Notes: a model not told the origin generated them from the letters alone. DNA of 64,000 nucleotides from Weizmannia acidilactici (GCF_008974225.1 NZ_BKZR01000004.1:1-64000); one strand, 5' to 3'; numbered from the stretch's first letter, positions 51,441-58,007 are shown. Numbers and translations: made by a program.

Positions 51441-51985
51441 TTGTTTTCCCCCAGCAGGATCCAATGCTGAAGGGCGATGATCGTTTTGGCATCGCATAAT
51501 TTCCCCGACCGGAGCATCCCTTTCACCTCATCAAGACTGAATTCCAAAATGTCGACAAACTCATCGTCATCTCCCGCTTTCGGCTCTTCCAGTTTTTCAA
51601 GGCCTGTAGCCATATAAAGTCGGATCCATTCATCGGCAAAACCCGGCGAGGTGTAAAAAGCAGTTATCGGCTCCAATTTCCCGCACGCATAGCCGGTTTC
51701 TTCCTCGAGTTCACGCATCGCCGCCTCCAGCGGATCTTCCCCCGGTTCCAGTTTCCCGGCCGGAATTTCGATGAGCGCGCGCTCGGCCGCTTTCCGGTAT
51801 TGTTCGACCATGACAACTTTATTTTCTTTCGTGACAGCCAGCACAGCGACGGCACCAGGGTGCTTGATCACCTCGCGCTTTGATGTCTTCCCGTCCGACA
51901 GCTCGACATCCAATACTTGCAAATGCAATATTTTCCCGTTAAAAATCTCTTCCACCTTCAACGTTTTTTCTTCGTATTTATGCAT
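51437..51985 (-). CDS. nudF: ADP-ribose pyrophosphatase (Nudix)
   Basis: A 182-residue Nudix hydrolase splitting ADP-ribose to AMP and ribose-5-phosphate. The Nudix box begins at GKLEPGEDPLEAAMRELEEE and ends TGY, fully conserved. The N-terminus (EEKTLKVEEIFNGKILHLQ) is typical of the ADPRase group. AGGAG lies 9 bases before the ATG at 51985. It is upstream of and overlaps yqxK. Confidence 0.95.
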   Translation of the reverse strand: MHKYEEKTLKVEEIFNGKILHLQVLDVELSDGKTSKREVIKHPGAVAVLAVTKENKVVMVEQYRKAAERALIEIPAGKLEPGEDPLEAAMRELEEETGYACGKLEPITAFYTSPGFADEWIRLYMATGLEKLEEPKAGDDDEFVDILEFSLDEVKGMLRSGKLCDAKTIIALQHWILLGENK

Positions 51986-52067
51986 GTTACCAAACTCCTC
52001 GAGTTCTTGATTCTAAACTGACTCATATATTTTACCATAAAAAAGTTACCGGCCAGGGGAGTGAAAA

Positions 52068-52199
52068 ATGATGACCATTCTTGTCCATCCAAAAGGCATT
52101 ATTTTGAAAGGAAAGGCTTGGGAAATCCGCGCACAACTGAAAAAATACAGCCGCAAGTACAGCACGGTCGAGGAATGGATTGAAAAAACGTGTTCCTAA
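52068..52199 (+). CDS. mciZ: FtsZ-assembly inhibitor MciZ
   Basis: A 43-residue mother-cell peptide that caps FtsZ filaments and blocks Z-ring formation during sporulation. The core KGIILKGKAWEIRAQLKKYS, then VEEWIEK, aligns with the B. subtilis 40-residue MciZ (KGVVLVGKAWEIRAKL and VKDWI). It also sits between nudF and yqkF, the B. subtilis location. GGGGAG lies 6 bases before the first of two adjacent ATGs (52068 or 52071). Confidence 0.93.
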   Translation: MMTILVHPKGIILKGKAWEIRAQLKKYSRKYSTVEEWIEKTCS

Positions 52200-52262
52200 A
52201 CCCAATGTTTGTGTTTTTCCCTCTCGCTTTTATACAATAAAAGAAAAAGGGGGAAGGAAAAA

Positions 52263-53177
52263 ATGGAAAAAAACCGTTTAGGCAATTCCAATTTATATGT
52301 ATCAAAACTCGGTCTCGGCTGCATGTCGCTCGGCACTGACCCGAAAAGAGCGCGCGCCATTATCGAAACGGCGCTCGAAGAAGGCGTCAACTATTTCGAC
52401 ACGGCCGACCTTTATGACCACGGCACCAACGAAAAATTGGTAGGCGGGGCGCTCAAAAACGTGCGCGGGGAAGTGGTCATCGCGACGAAAGTCGGGAACC
52501 GCTGGAATGAAGACGGCAAAGGCTGGCATTGGGACCCGTCCAAAGCATACATAAAAGAATCCGTCAAACAAAGCCTGAAGCGCCTCGGTACGGATTATAT
52601 CGATTTGTACCAGCTCCACGGCGGAACGATCGAAGACCCGATTGAAGAAACGATTGAAGCGTTTGAAGAGTTAAAAGCAGAAGGCGTGATCCGTTATTAC
52701 GGCATTTCTTCCATCCGCCCGAATGTCATCCGCGAATACATGAAAAAATCGTCAATCGTAAGTGTGATGATGCAGTACAGCTTATTGGACCGGCGCCCGG
52801 AAGAAACGGTCACGGATCTTTTGGAGGAAAACGGGATCAGCATTGTCGCCAGGGGCCCGGTCGCAAAAGGAATTTTAAGCGGGAAAATGATGGAAAAGGT
52901 GCCCCGGGACGGGTATCTTGATTACACTTACGAAGAAATCGCCACACTTCTTGAAAAAATCAAAGAAGCGCTGCTTGGCGGCGGACGGACGATGCTCGAG
53001 CTCGCCCTCCAATATGACCTCGCCTGCCCTACGGTTGCTTCAGTCGTTGCCGGCGCCAGCTCCCCGGACCAGGTGCGTGCCAATGCCAATGCGGTGAATG
53101 CACTGCCTTTAACAGAACGGGAACTCAACCTGCTTCGCGAAATCACAAAGCAAAATGTTTATACCGCACACCGATAA
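52263..53177 (+). CDS. yqkF: Aldo/keto reductase YqkF
   Basis: A 304-residue NADPH-dependent aldo/keto reductase with a TIM-barrel fold. The catalytic tetrad is readable: Asp in NYFDTADLY, Tyr in the same block, Lys in VIATKVG and His in LYQLHGGT. The C-terminal cofactor-binding segment VVAGASSPDQVRANANA is present. The natural substrate is unknown. The ATG at 52263 has GGGGGAAGG upstream; the in-frame ATG 18 codons earlier lies in the leader. Confidence 0.93.
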   Translation: MEKNRLGNSNLYVSKLGLGCMSLGTDPKRARAIIETALEEGVNYFDTADLYDHGTNEKLVGGALKNVRGEVVIATKVGNRWNEDGKGWHWDPSKAYIKESVKQSLKRLGTDYIDLYQLHGGTIEDPIEETIEAFEELKAEGVIRYYGISSIRPNVIREYMKKSSIVSVMMQYSLLDRRPEETVTDLLEENGISIVARGPVAKGILSGKMMEKVPRDGYLDYTYEEIATLLEKIKEALLGGGRTMLELALQYDLACPTVASVVAGASSPDQVRANANAVNALPLTERELNLLREITKQNVYTAHR

Positions 53178-53185
53178 CCCTGCAC

Positions 53186-53220
53186 GGCAAAGGATGCGCG
53201 CCATTCTTTGCCATCTTATT
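53186..53220 (+). terminator. Terminator after yqkF
   Basis: GGCAAAG(GA) pairs with (TT)CTTTGCC around an 8- to 10-base loop, followed by ATCTTATTT. It is 9 bases past the stop. Confidence 0.7.
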
Positions 53221-53448
53221 TATGCCCCCCGCGCAAAAAGCGTCACCTGAATCGTCCGTTTTCGACAATATTTGCGCCAACATTCTGCCCAGATTCCAAA
53301 ATAATGGCACCCTTTGCCGATATAATAGGGGAAGAAAGGATGAATTTGTCATAACAATTTTTAGATTTTTCGACAAATTCCACCATCACGGATAGAAAAA
53401 ATGTCTATATTCATAATGAACCGATTGTTCGGATACAAGGATTGGAGA
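53221..53448. other. AT-rich leader region before the sinI riboswitch
   Basis: No gene is supported. It should contain the promoter for the riboswitch-sinI transcript; several AT-rich candidates (for example TATAAT at 53321-53326) are seen, but none has a convincing -35 partner. Confidence 0.4.
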
Positions 53449-53531
53449 AATCAGAAAAGAGCAAACCTTTTTGAAAAATAGAGGCGCAAAGCCACAGGTC
53501 TAAGGCGGAGGCTAAGACGGCTGGGCTGCCT
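53449..53531 (+). promoter_or_regulatory. GEMM-I cyclic dinucleotide riboswitch upstream of sinI
   Basis: The conserved GEMM-I core is complete and in order: AGAGCAAACC (53458-53467), a hairpin with a GAAA tetraloop (53473-53476), GGCGCAAAGCC (53482-53492), GGTCTAAGGC with GCTAAGAC forming P3 around GGAG, and GGCTGGGCTGCC (53519-53530). Relative to the V. cholerae Vc2 aptamer, the G at position 20 is A here while G21, C46 and A47 are kept. The 5' end is approximate. No transcription terminator follows; a hairpin covering the Shine-Dalgarno does. Confidence 0.9.
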
Positions 53532-53554
53532 GAAATACATTGTATTTTAGGAGG
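53529..53554 (+). promoter_or_regulatory. Shine-Dalgarno-masking hairpin of the sinI leader
   Basis: CCTGAAATAC (53529-53538) and GTATTTTAGG (53542-53551) can form 10 consecutive pairs (one G-U) with loop ATT. The stem takes the first three bases of AGGAGG (53549-53554), and its 5' CC is also the end of the aptamer. Aptamer folding and masking should therefore compete. Confidence 0.7.
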
Positions 53555-53561
53555 AATGAGG

Positions 53562-53708
53562 ATGAAGCCTGATGTTCAATATTCCAATAAACAGTTGGAT
53601 CAGGAATGGGTGCATCTCATCAGCATGGCAAAAAACAAGGGGCTGTCGGTCGCCGAATTCCATTCTTTTTTAAGAAAGAAAAAAGCAAAAGGCAATCATA
53701 AAGGCTGA
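53562..53708 (+). CDS. sinI: SinI antirepressor
   Basis: A 48-residue protein with the SinI core QLDQEWVHLISMAKNKGLSV followed by AEFHSFL, which forms the two-helix hook binding SinR. B. subtilis SinI (57 residues) has LDQEWVELMVEAKE and a similar second helix. By sequestering SinR it releases matrix genes. AGGAGG lies 7 bases before the ATG. Immediately upstream is a GEMM-I riboswitch with a masking hairpin, which suggests ligand control of its translation. sinR follows after about 100 bases with its own promoter. Confidence 0.93.
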   Translation: MKPDVQYSNKQLDQEWVHLISMAKNKGLSVAEFHSFLRKKKAKGNHKG

Positions 53709-53779
53709 CGAACTTAGGAACGATTTTTGGGGGGTTGTGAATTTTTTTGTTCTAGATATGAAACATATTCTTCGTTATA

Positions 53780-53788
53780 TGCTATAAT
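53780..53788 (+). promoter_or_regulatory. Extended -10 promoter of sinR
   Basis: TGCTATAAT is an extended -10 element 22 bases before the sinR start, with no strong -35. It would let sinR be expressed apart from the riboswitch-controlled sinI. A GTTCTAG sequence at about 53749-53755 resembles a weak SinR half-site. Confidence 0.6.
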
Positions 53789-53810
53789 AAAACGGAGGTA
53801 GGTGACGTGC

Positions 53811-54140
53811 ATGATTGGCGAACGAATTAAAAGCTACCGCCTGAAAAAAGAACTGTCTTTATCTGAATTGGCTGAAAAAGCAGGCGTGGCAAAATCTTAT
53901 TTAAGTTCCATTGAACGGAATATCCAAACCAACCCATCCATTCAATTTCTCGAAAAAATTTCCCAGGTGCTCGGGGTGTCTATCGGTGTCTTGCTCCACG
54001 ACCAAATAGATGAGAAAGAAACAACAGAACTTGATGCCGAGTGGGAACAGCTGGTCATTGAAGCCATGCATTCCGGTGTATCCAAAGAAGAATTTCGGGA
54101 ATTCCTCGAATATAACAAATGGAAAATGGGGCGAAAGTAA
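53811..54140 (+). CDS. sinR: Transcriptional repressor SinR
   Basis: A 109-residue regulator holding biofilm matrix genes off. The N-terminal HTH_3 domain (residues 1-65) reads ERIKSYRLKKELSLSELAEK, then AGVAKSYLSSIERN, nearly as B. subtilis SinR. The C-terminal SinI-binding hook is DAEWEQLVIEAMHSGVSKEE, then FREFLEYNKWK. The ATG at 53811 starts MIGERIK; an AGGTGA site lies 5 bases and GGAGG 12 bases upstream. A GTG at 53802 would add three residues. Confidence 0.95.
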   Translation: MIGERIKSYRLKKELSLSELAEKAGVAKSYLSSIERNIQTNPSIQFLEKISQVLGVSIGVLLHDQIDEKETTELDAEWEQLVIEAMHSGVSKEEFREFLEYNKWKMGRK

Positions 54141-54414
54141 AAGCACAGGCAGTTGCGCAAAAAGCGGCTGCTTTTGCTTTATTTGCCGAGGCGGGCGGTG
54201 TTTTTCCGCGCCGGCAATCAAGCAAGGCCGGCCCCCTGCCAGGAACCAATTCTGTTTGCACGTTTGTATCCGGCATTGCTGCCCCTTTTTCTGTGTTATT
54301 TTTGCCTGGAGCAGCCTTGTTTACAGCTGTTTTGGCGTTTTCGGTGTTTTGCTTCGCTGTGCTGCTTTGTGACGATTGGTGCGCTTTTTCCACCCCGGAT
54401 TTCCCGCTTTTCAC
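54055..54414 (-). CDS. Hypothetical protein antisense to the sinR end (doubtful)
   Basis: A 119-codon frame starting GTG at 54414. Its first about 60 residues are hydrophilic and protein-like (VEKAHQSSQSSTAKQNTENA), with GGGG 5 bases before the GTG. A SinR-type box GTTCTCT lies upstream on the same strand (54467-54473). Against it, the last 86 bases run antisense through sinR and cross the sinR terminator. I do not recognise the protein. It may be a real SinR-controlled gene, a frameshifted remnant or chance. Confidence 0.25.
   Translation of the reverse strand: MKSGKSGVEKAHQSSQSSTAKQNTENAKTAVNKAAPGKNNTEKGAAMPDTNVQTELVPGRGPALLDCRRGKTPPASANKAKAAAFCATACAFTFAPFSICYIRGIPEILLWIHRNAWLQ
54155..54184 (+). 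terminator. Terminator after sinR
   Basis: GCAAAA(A)GC pairs with GCTTTTGC around a 4-base loop with one bulged A, followed by TTTATTT. It starts 15 bases past the stop. Confidence 0.7.
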
Positions 54415-54736
54415 CTATACCCCTTTCTGTTCCCTCCCTGGATTTTCCAGTAGTCCTTTTTAGAGAACAAATCCATCCTCCTTTTATCTATTTTTTATAA
54501 TTAAAACAGTGAAAATGTGCATTTTATCAGCGTTTGTTTTAACGATCTGCACAACTTGAATATACGAAAGCACGTTAATTTTGTATAACTTTAAAAAAGT
54601 GGTATTTTCTTAATTAAGAACATTTTTTGTTCTTTTTCTCAAATTATTTCATCCGTCCGTACAATTTTGGCATTTTATAAAGAATCGATCGTTTTTTATA
54701 ATGAACATTAAGGACTTATCAAAAAAGGAGAATACC
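54415..54736. other. Gap before sinR2 with SinR-type boxes
   Basis: No gene is supported. It carries AGAGAAC (reverse of GTTCTCT) at 54467-54473 and an inverted pair AAGAAC/GTTCTTT at 54616-54635, both resembling SinR operator half-sites, in a strongly AT-rich setting. Confidence 0.5.
54616..54635. promoter_or_regulatory. Candidate SinR operator, inverted pair
   Basis: AAGAAC, 7 bases, then GTTCTTT. GTTCTTT is an exact match to the SinR half-site GTTCTYT known from B. subtilis, and the first arm is its inverse. It is about 100 bases upstream of the second sinR copy. Confidence 0.5.
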
Positions 54737-55080
54737 ATGATCGGGAAAAAGATAAAAGAACTCCGCCTGAAAAAAGGCTACTGCTACTCGATTACACACT
54801 GGCGGGCCGGCGTGTCGAAATCTTATTTAAGTTATATTGAACGAAACATCCGCAATAACCCTTCCCTTGAGTTTCTCGCAAAAATCGCGCGCCCGCTTGA
54901 TACAACTGTCGAATATTTGCTGCTTGATGTGCTTGCGGAAAAAACTTGGCGGAAGACACTTTTGACGAGAAGTGGATCGAACTTTTAAGGAAGGTCATTG
55001 ATGAGGGGATGAAAAAAGAGGATTTCATCAAGATGAAGGAATTTATCAAGTTTAAAAACTGGCAAGATTCAAACAAATAA
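54737..55080 (+). pseudogene. Second sinR copy, frameshifted
   Basis: The first frame (54737-54988) starts MIGKKIKELRLKKGY, has AGVSKSYLSYIERN and resembles SinR up to about residue 72, then runs out of frame in TWRKTLLTRSGSNF. The -1 frame continues DEKWIELLRKVIDEGMKKED and FIKMKEFIKFKNWQ, a clear SinR hook, to a stop at 55080. The break lies near a run of six A at 54939-54944. The HTH interior reads YCYSITHWR instead of the LSLSELAEK type, hinting at further indels. AAGGAG lies 6 bases before the ATG. Probably inactive as a full-length repressor. Confidence 0.8.
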
Positions 55081-55097
55081 AATTGGAGGAATTGACT

Positions 55098-55248
55098 ATG
55101 GATATTGCGCACAGCCAAAAAAAGAATGGATGCTGCTGTTGAAAGAAGCGAGGGAGATCGGGATTTCCGCTGAAGACATCCGTGCTTTCCTCCGCAGTTC
55201 TGCAAAGCAAACACAACCCAAAAAAGAAACCGGGCGGCCAGAACCATG
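55098..55248 (+). pseudogene. Second sinI copy, -1 frameshift at A-AAA-AAG
   Basis: From the ATG at 55098 (GGAGG 8 bases upstream) the frame reads MDIAHSQKK and stops at 55140-55142. The -1 frame continues EWMLLLKEAREIGISAEDIR and AFLRSSAKQ, an evident SinI core, to a stop at 55248. The switch point is the heptamer A-AAA-AAG (55118-55124) placed in the exact phase used by bacterial -1 programmed frameshifting. A combined product would be about 50 residues. Either a homopolymer indel or a true frameshift is possible. It lies 17 bases after the sinR2 remnant, in the reverse gene order to sinI-sinR. Confidence 0.7.
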
Positions 55249-55345
55249 AAAAAAATTACCGCCTTCATTCTGTTTTTTCCGGCATCCTGATGATGTATCG
55301 GGAGCGCGCCGGAAGTATATCGTCATGTCCTTGTTGCCGGGGCAT

Positions 55346-55379
55346 AATAAAGCCCCGCATGCACTTTTCAGGCGGGGTC
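55346..55379 (-). terminator. Terminator after yqkE
   Basis: GCCCCGC/GCGGGGT (55352-55358 with 55372-55378) with a 13-base loop, followed on the minus strand by TTTATTAT. Confidence 0.75.
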
Positions 55380-55386
55380 TCGTCAA

Positions 55387-55635
55387 TTATTTAAATTTTC
55401 TCCAATCCATATCAGATTCTTCCAGCAGTTCCGCAAACGATTTGTTTTTTTCGCGCCGCTTCCTTTCTGCCCTTCTCCTTTCCGCTTCCGCTTTTTTCTT
55501 TTCTTCCTCCTCCACGGTCAATTCCTGCTTCGCTTGTTTCAGCTTCTCAAGCACATCGCTCCCCAGCGCATCCTGCAATCGGAGCTTTTCTTCCTGCTTT
55601 TCTTTTTTCAGCTGTGTCTGCCTGTTTTTCGCCAT
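55387..55635 (-). CDS. yqkE: YqkE-like coiled-coil protein (DUF3886)
   Basis: An 82-residue, extremely charged protein, mostly K, E and R, predicted as one long coiled coil. Its C-terminus KNKSFAELLEESDMDWRKFK matches the YqkE family end almost exactly. The ATG at 55635 is a weak start, with GGCAGCGGA upstream; an alternative start eight codons earlier cannot be excluded. Function unknown. It sits near yqkD/yqkF, as in B. subtilis. Confidence 0.88.
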   Translation of the reverse strand: MAKNRQTQLKKEKQEEKLRLQDALGSDVLEKLKQAKQELTVEEEEKKKAEAERRRAERKRREKNKSFAELLEESDMDWRKFK

Positions 55636-55984
55636 TTTCCGCTGCCTGCAAAACCGCAAATGTGCCCGGATTTACAACGTTTTTCCGACATATGTGCAAG
55701 TTTGCAAACAACCTTCACCGCCCTTCCCGTAAATTTCCGTTTTTTTCTATTTTACCATTTCCGGCCGCATTTTTTAACATACCATCTCCTGTACAGTTTT
55801 GCAGAAATCAAATGTCCATAAAAAAAATTGTCAAATTAGGCGCCGTTCGGTTTAAAAATCCGCGGAATCTTTGGTATAGTAGCGTTAAAGAAAAGATTTA
55901 CGTGTTTTTTGAATCTTTTCTTCCCGGCTTTCCGTATTAGACATATGGCCAAATTTATCAAGAAATGTACAGGGGTGTCCAATC
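55636..55984. other. Divergent yqkE-xpaC region
   Basis: No gene is supported in this 349-base gap. A possible sigma-A promoter for xpaC is TTAAAA, 17 bases, TATAGT (55852-55880). Confidence 0.4.
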
Positions 55985-56626
55985 ATGAAATTTTTTATTG
56001 GCGCGGTAATCCGCACGGCCATTACCTTTCCAAGCATACTCCTGCTTTGGATGCTCATTTATTTTGCTTTCGGCCGTTTGTTTTGGCTGTCCCTTCTGCT
56101 GTCATTTGCAGGCGGTTTTTTGGTCAACCGCCTCGTGAAGTGGCTTATGGTGAGGAGCTTTCTGAAAGAACAGCAGCTGTCCAGAAAGGATTATTTGTAT
56201 ATCCGTAAAAACTTGAAAGAAGCCGATAGAAAAATCAAGCGGCTGCAAAAAACATTTTTTTCCGTCCGCAGCATCGGTACATTCAAGCTTTTTTATGATA
56301 TGAATAAAGTGATCCGGAAAATACATGCTTTGGTTAAAAAAGAACCGAAGCGCTTTTACCAGGCGGAATCGTTTTATTTTTACCACCTGGATTCCATGGT
56401 GGAACTGGCGGAAAAATACGCCCTGTTAAATGGTCAGCCTGTCAAAAATAAAAAAATGTCCGATCATTTACAGGATACGGAAGAAGCATTAAAGCAATTG
56501 GGCCGTGAGACGGAAAAGGATTTGTACCATATGCTTTCGACCGATTTGGACGAGCTCGACTTTGAACTGGCTTACGCGAAACATTCGCTGGAACGCAAAT
56601 CTCCCTCCGGCATGAAAGGAGTTTGA
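55985..56626 (+). CDS. xpaC: XpaC-like protein (5-bromo-4-chloroindolyl phosphate hydrolysis family)
   Basis: A 213-residue protein with two N-terminal membrane segments (about residues 5-28 and 31-50) and a helical cytoplasmic region (RKNLKEADRKIKRLQKTFFS). It matches the XpaC family, named for an indolyl-phosphate phenotype but not shown to be a phosphatase. GGGGTG precedes the ATG. It is followed after 4 bases by yaaN, the same pair as in B. subtilis, where it lies in a different part of the chromosome as I recall. Confidence 0.88.
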   Translation: MKFFIGAVIRTAITFPSILLLWMLIYFAFGRLFWLSLLLSFAGGFLVNRLVKWLMVRSFLKEQQLSRKDYLYIRKNLKEADRKIKRLQKTFFSVRSIGTFKLFYDMNKVIRKIHALVKKEPKRFYQAESFYFYHLDSMVELAEKYALLNGQPVKNKKMSDHLQDTEEALKQLGRETEKDLYHMLSTDLDELDFELAYAKHSLERKSPSGMKGV

Positions 56627-56630
56627 AAAA

Positions 56631-57812
56631 ATGACAGAAGAAAAACAACCGCTCTGGCAGGAACCGGCTGGAGAAAACCTTGATGACCTGCTTGCCGATC
56701 CTTTCGGCAGCCAGGATCCCGGAGACAAGGAAATACGAGAGGTGCAGCCTGCCGGGGGCCGGAAACCTGCACGCCTTGTCGACATGCTTCCGGAAGAAAA
56801 CCGCGAAAAAGCGTATGAACTGGCAAAACAAATCGACCCTGCAAACCACCAGGCCGTCATTTTATACGGCACACAGGCGCAGTCGAAATTGCTGAATTTT
56901 TCGCATGCGATGCTTGACCAGGTACAGAAAAAAGATATCGGGGAAATCGGCGATATTTTAAACGAACTAATGCGCAAACTCGAGCAGGTCAACCCGGAGG
57001 AACTTGTGCCCGAAAAGAAAAACTTCTTTTCGCGCATGCTTGGCAAAATTTCCAACTCTGTACAGGAACTGCTGTCGAAATACCAGAAAACGAGCGCCCA
57101 GATCGACCGCATCAGCGTGAAGCTCGACCTTTCGAAAAAAACGCTGCTGAAAGATATCCAAATACTCGAGCAGCTGTATGAAAAAAACAAAGATTATTTC
57201 CACGCGCTCAATATTTATATTGCGGCCGGTGAACTCAAGCTTGATGAACTGCGCACCAAAACAATTCCCGAGCTGAAGAAAAAAGCGGAAGCAACCGGCG
57301 ACCAGATGGCTTTCCAGGAAGTAAGCGACATGATCCAGTTTGCCGACCGGTTGGAAAAACGGCTGCACGATCTGAAATTGAGCCGGCAGATCACCATCCA
57401 GAGCGCGCCGCAAATTCGCCTCATCCAAAACACAAACCAGACACTGGCAGAGAAAATCCAGTCTTCGATCATGACCGCGATCCCGTTATGGAAAAACCAG
57501 ATTGCCATCGCATTAACGCTTATCCGCCAGCGCCATGCGGTTGAGGCTCAAAAGCAGGTGGCAAAAACGACAAATGAGCTGCTGCTGCGGAATGCGGAAA
57601 TGCTGAAGGCCAACACGATTGAAACGGCGCAGGAAAACGAACGCGGCCTTGTGGATCTCGAAACGTTGAAAAAGACGCAGGAAAACTTGATTTCAACGCT
57701 CGAAGAAACGCTCCGCATCCAGCAGGAAGGTAGGGCAAGGCGGGTCCAGGTCGAACAGGAACTGGTGACAATGGAAAACGAGCTGAAGCAGAAGCTGATG
57801 AATTTAAAATAA
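56631..57812 (+). CDS. yaaN: TelA-family toxic anion resistance protein (YaaN)
   Basis: A 393-residue, largely alpha-helical protein of the TelA/KlaA family linked to tellurite and other stress resistance. Family stretches include NFSHAMLDQVQKKDIGEIGD, KNFFSRMLGKI, TIQSAPQIRLIQNTNQTLAE and IQSSIMTAIPLWKNQIAIAL. Long coiled-coil stretches are evident. AAAGGAG precedes the ATG by about 8 bases. It is co-transcribed with xpaC. Confidence 0.93.
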   Translation: MTEEKQPLWQEPAGENLDDLLADPFGSQDPGDKEIREVQPAGGRKPARLVDMLPEENREKAYELAKQIDPANHQAVILYGTQAQSKLLNFSHAMLDQVQKKDIGEIGDILNELMRKLEQVNPEELVPEKKNFFSRMLGKISNSVQELLSKYQKTSAQIDRISVKLDLSKKTLLKDIQILEQLYEKNKDYFHALNIYIAAGELKLDELRTKTIPELKKKAEATGDQMAFQEVSDMIQFADRLEKRLHDLKLSRQITIQSAPQIRLIQNTNQTLAEKIQSSIMTAIPLWKNQIAIALTLIRQRHAVEAQKQVAKTTNELLLRNAEMLKANTIETAQENERGLVDLETLKKTQENLISTLEETLRIQQEGRARRVQVEQELVTMENELKQKLMNLK

Positions 57813-57878
57813 GCCGCTTCCGGATAATTGGACCGTTTTTCGGGCATCCTAACCCTATCTTCTTTTCGGGGGATTGGT

Positions 57879-58007
57879 ATGAAAAAACTCGACAAAGGCT
57901 ATAGCCAAAAAGGGAAACCTTCAGCGGATACACCGAAACAGATGATGGCCGCGGAAGATTTGGAAAAAGCTATCCATCCGGCAAAACGGCAGAACAGCCC
58001 GCAATAA
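57879..58007 (+). CDS. Small hypothetical hydrophilic protein
   Basis: A 42-residue peptide starting MKKLDKGYSQKGKPSADTPK and ending KRQNSPQ, with no cysteine, signal or membrane segment. CGGGGGA precedes the ATG by about 6 bases, and a clear terminator follows the stop, so it looks like a genuine gene. It could be a small spore or stress peptide, but I do not recognise the family. It is 66 bases after yaaN, so it may share that transcript. Confidence 0.65.
   Translation: MKKLDKGYSQKGKPSADTPKQMMAAEDLEKAIHPAKRQNSPQ

Noticed and set aside
54119..54463. Plus-strand 114-codon hydrophobic frame after sinR
   Set aside because: It starts inside sinR, crosses the sinR terminator and has no ribosome binding site.
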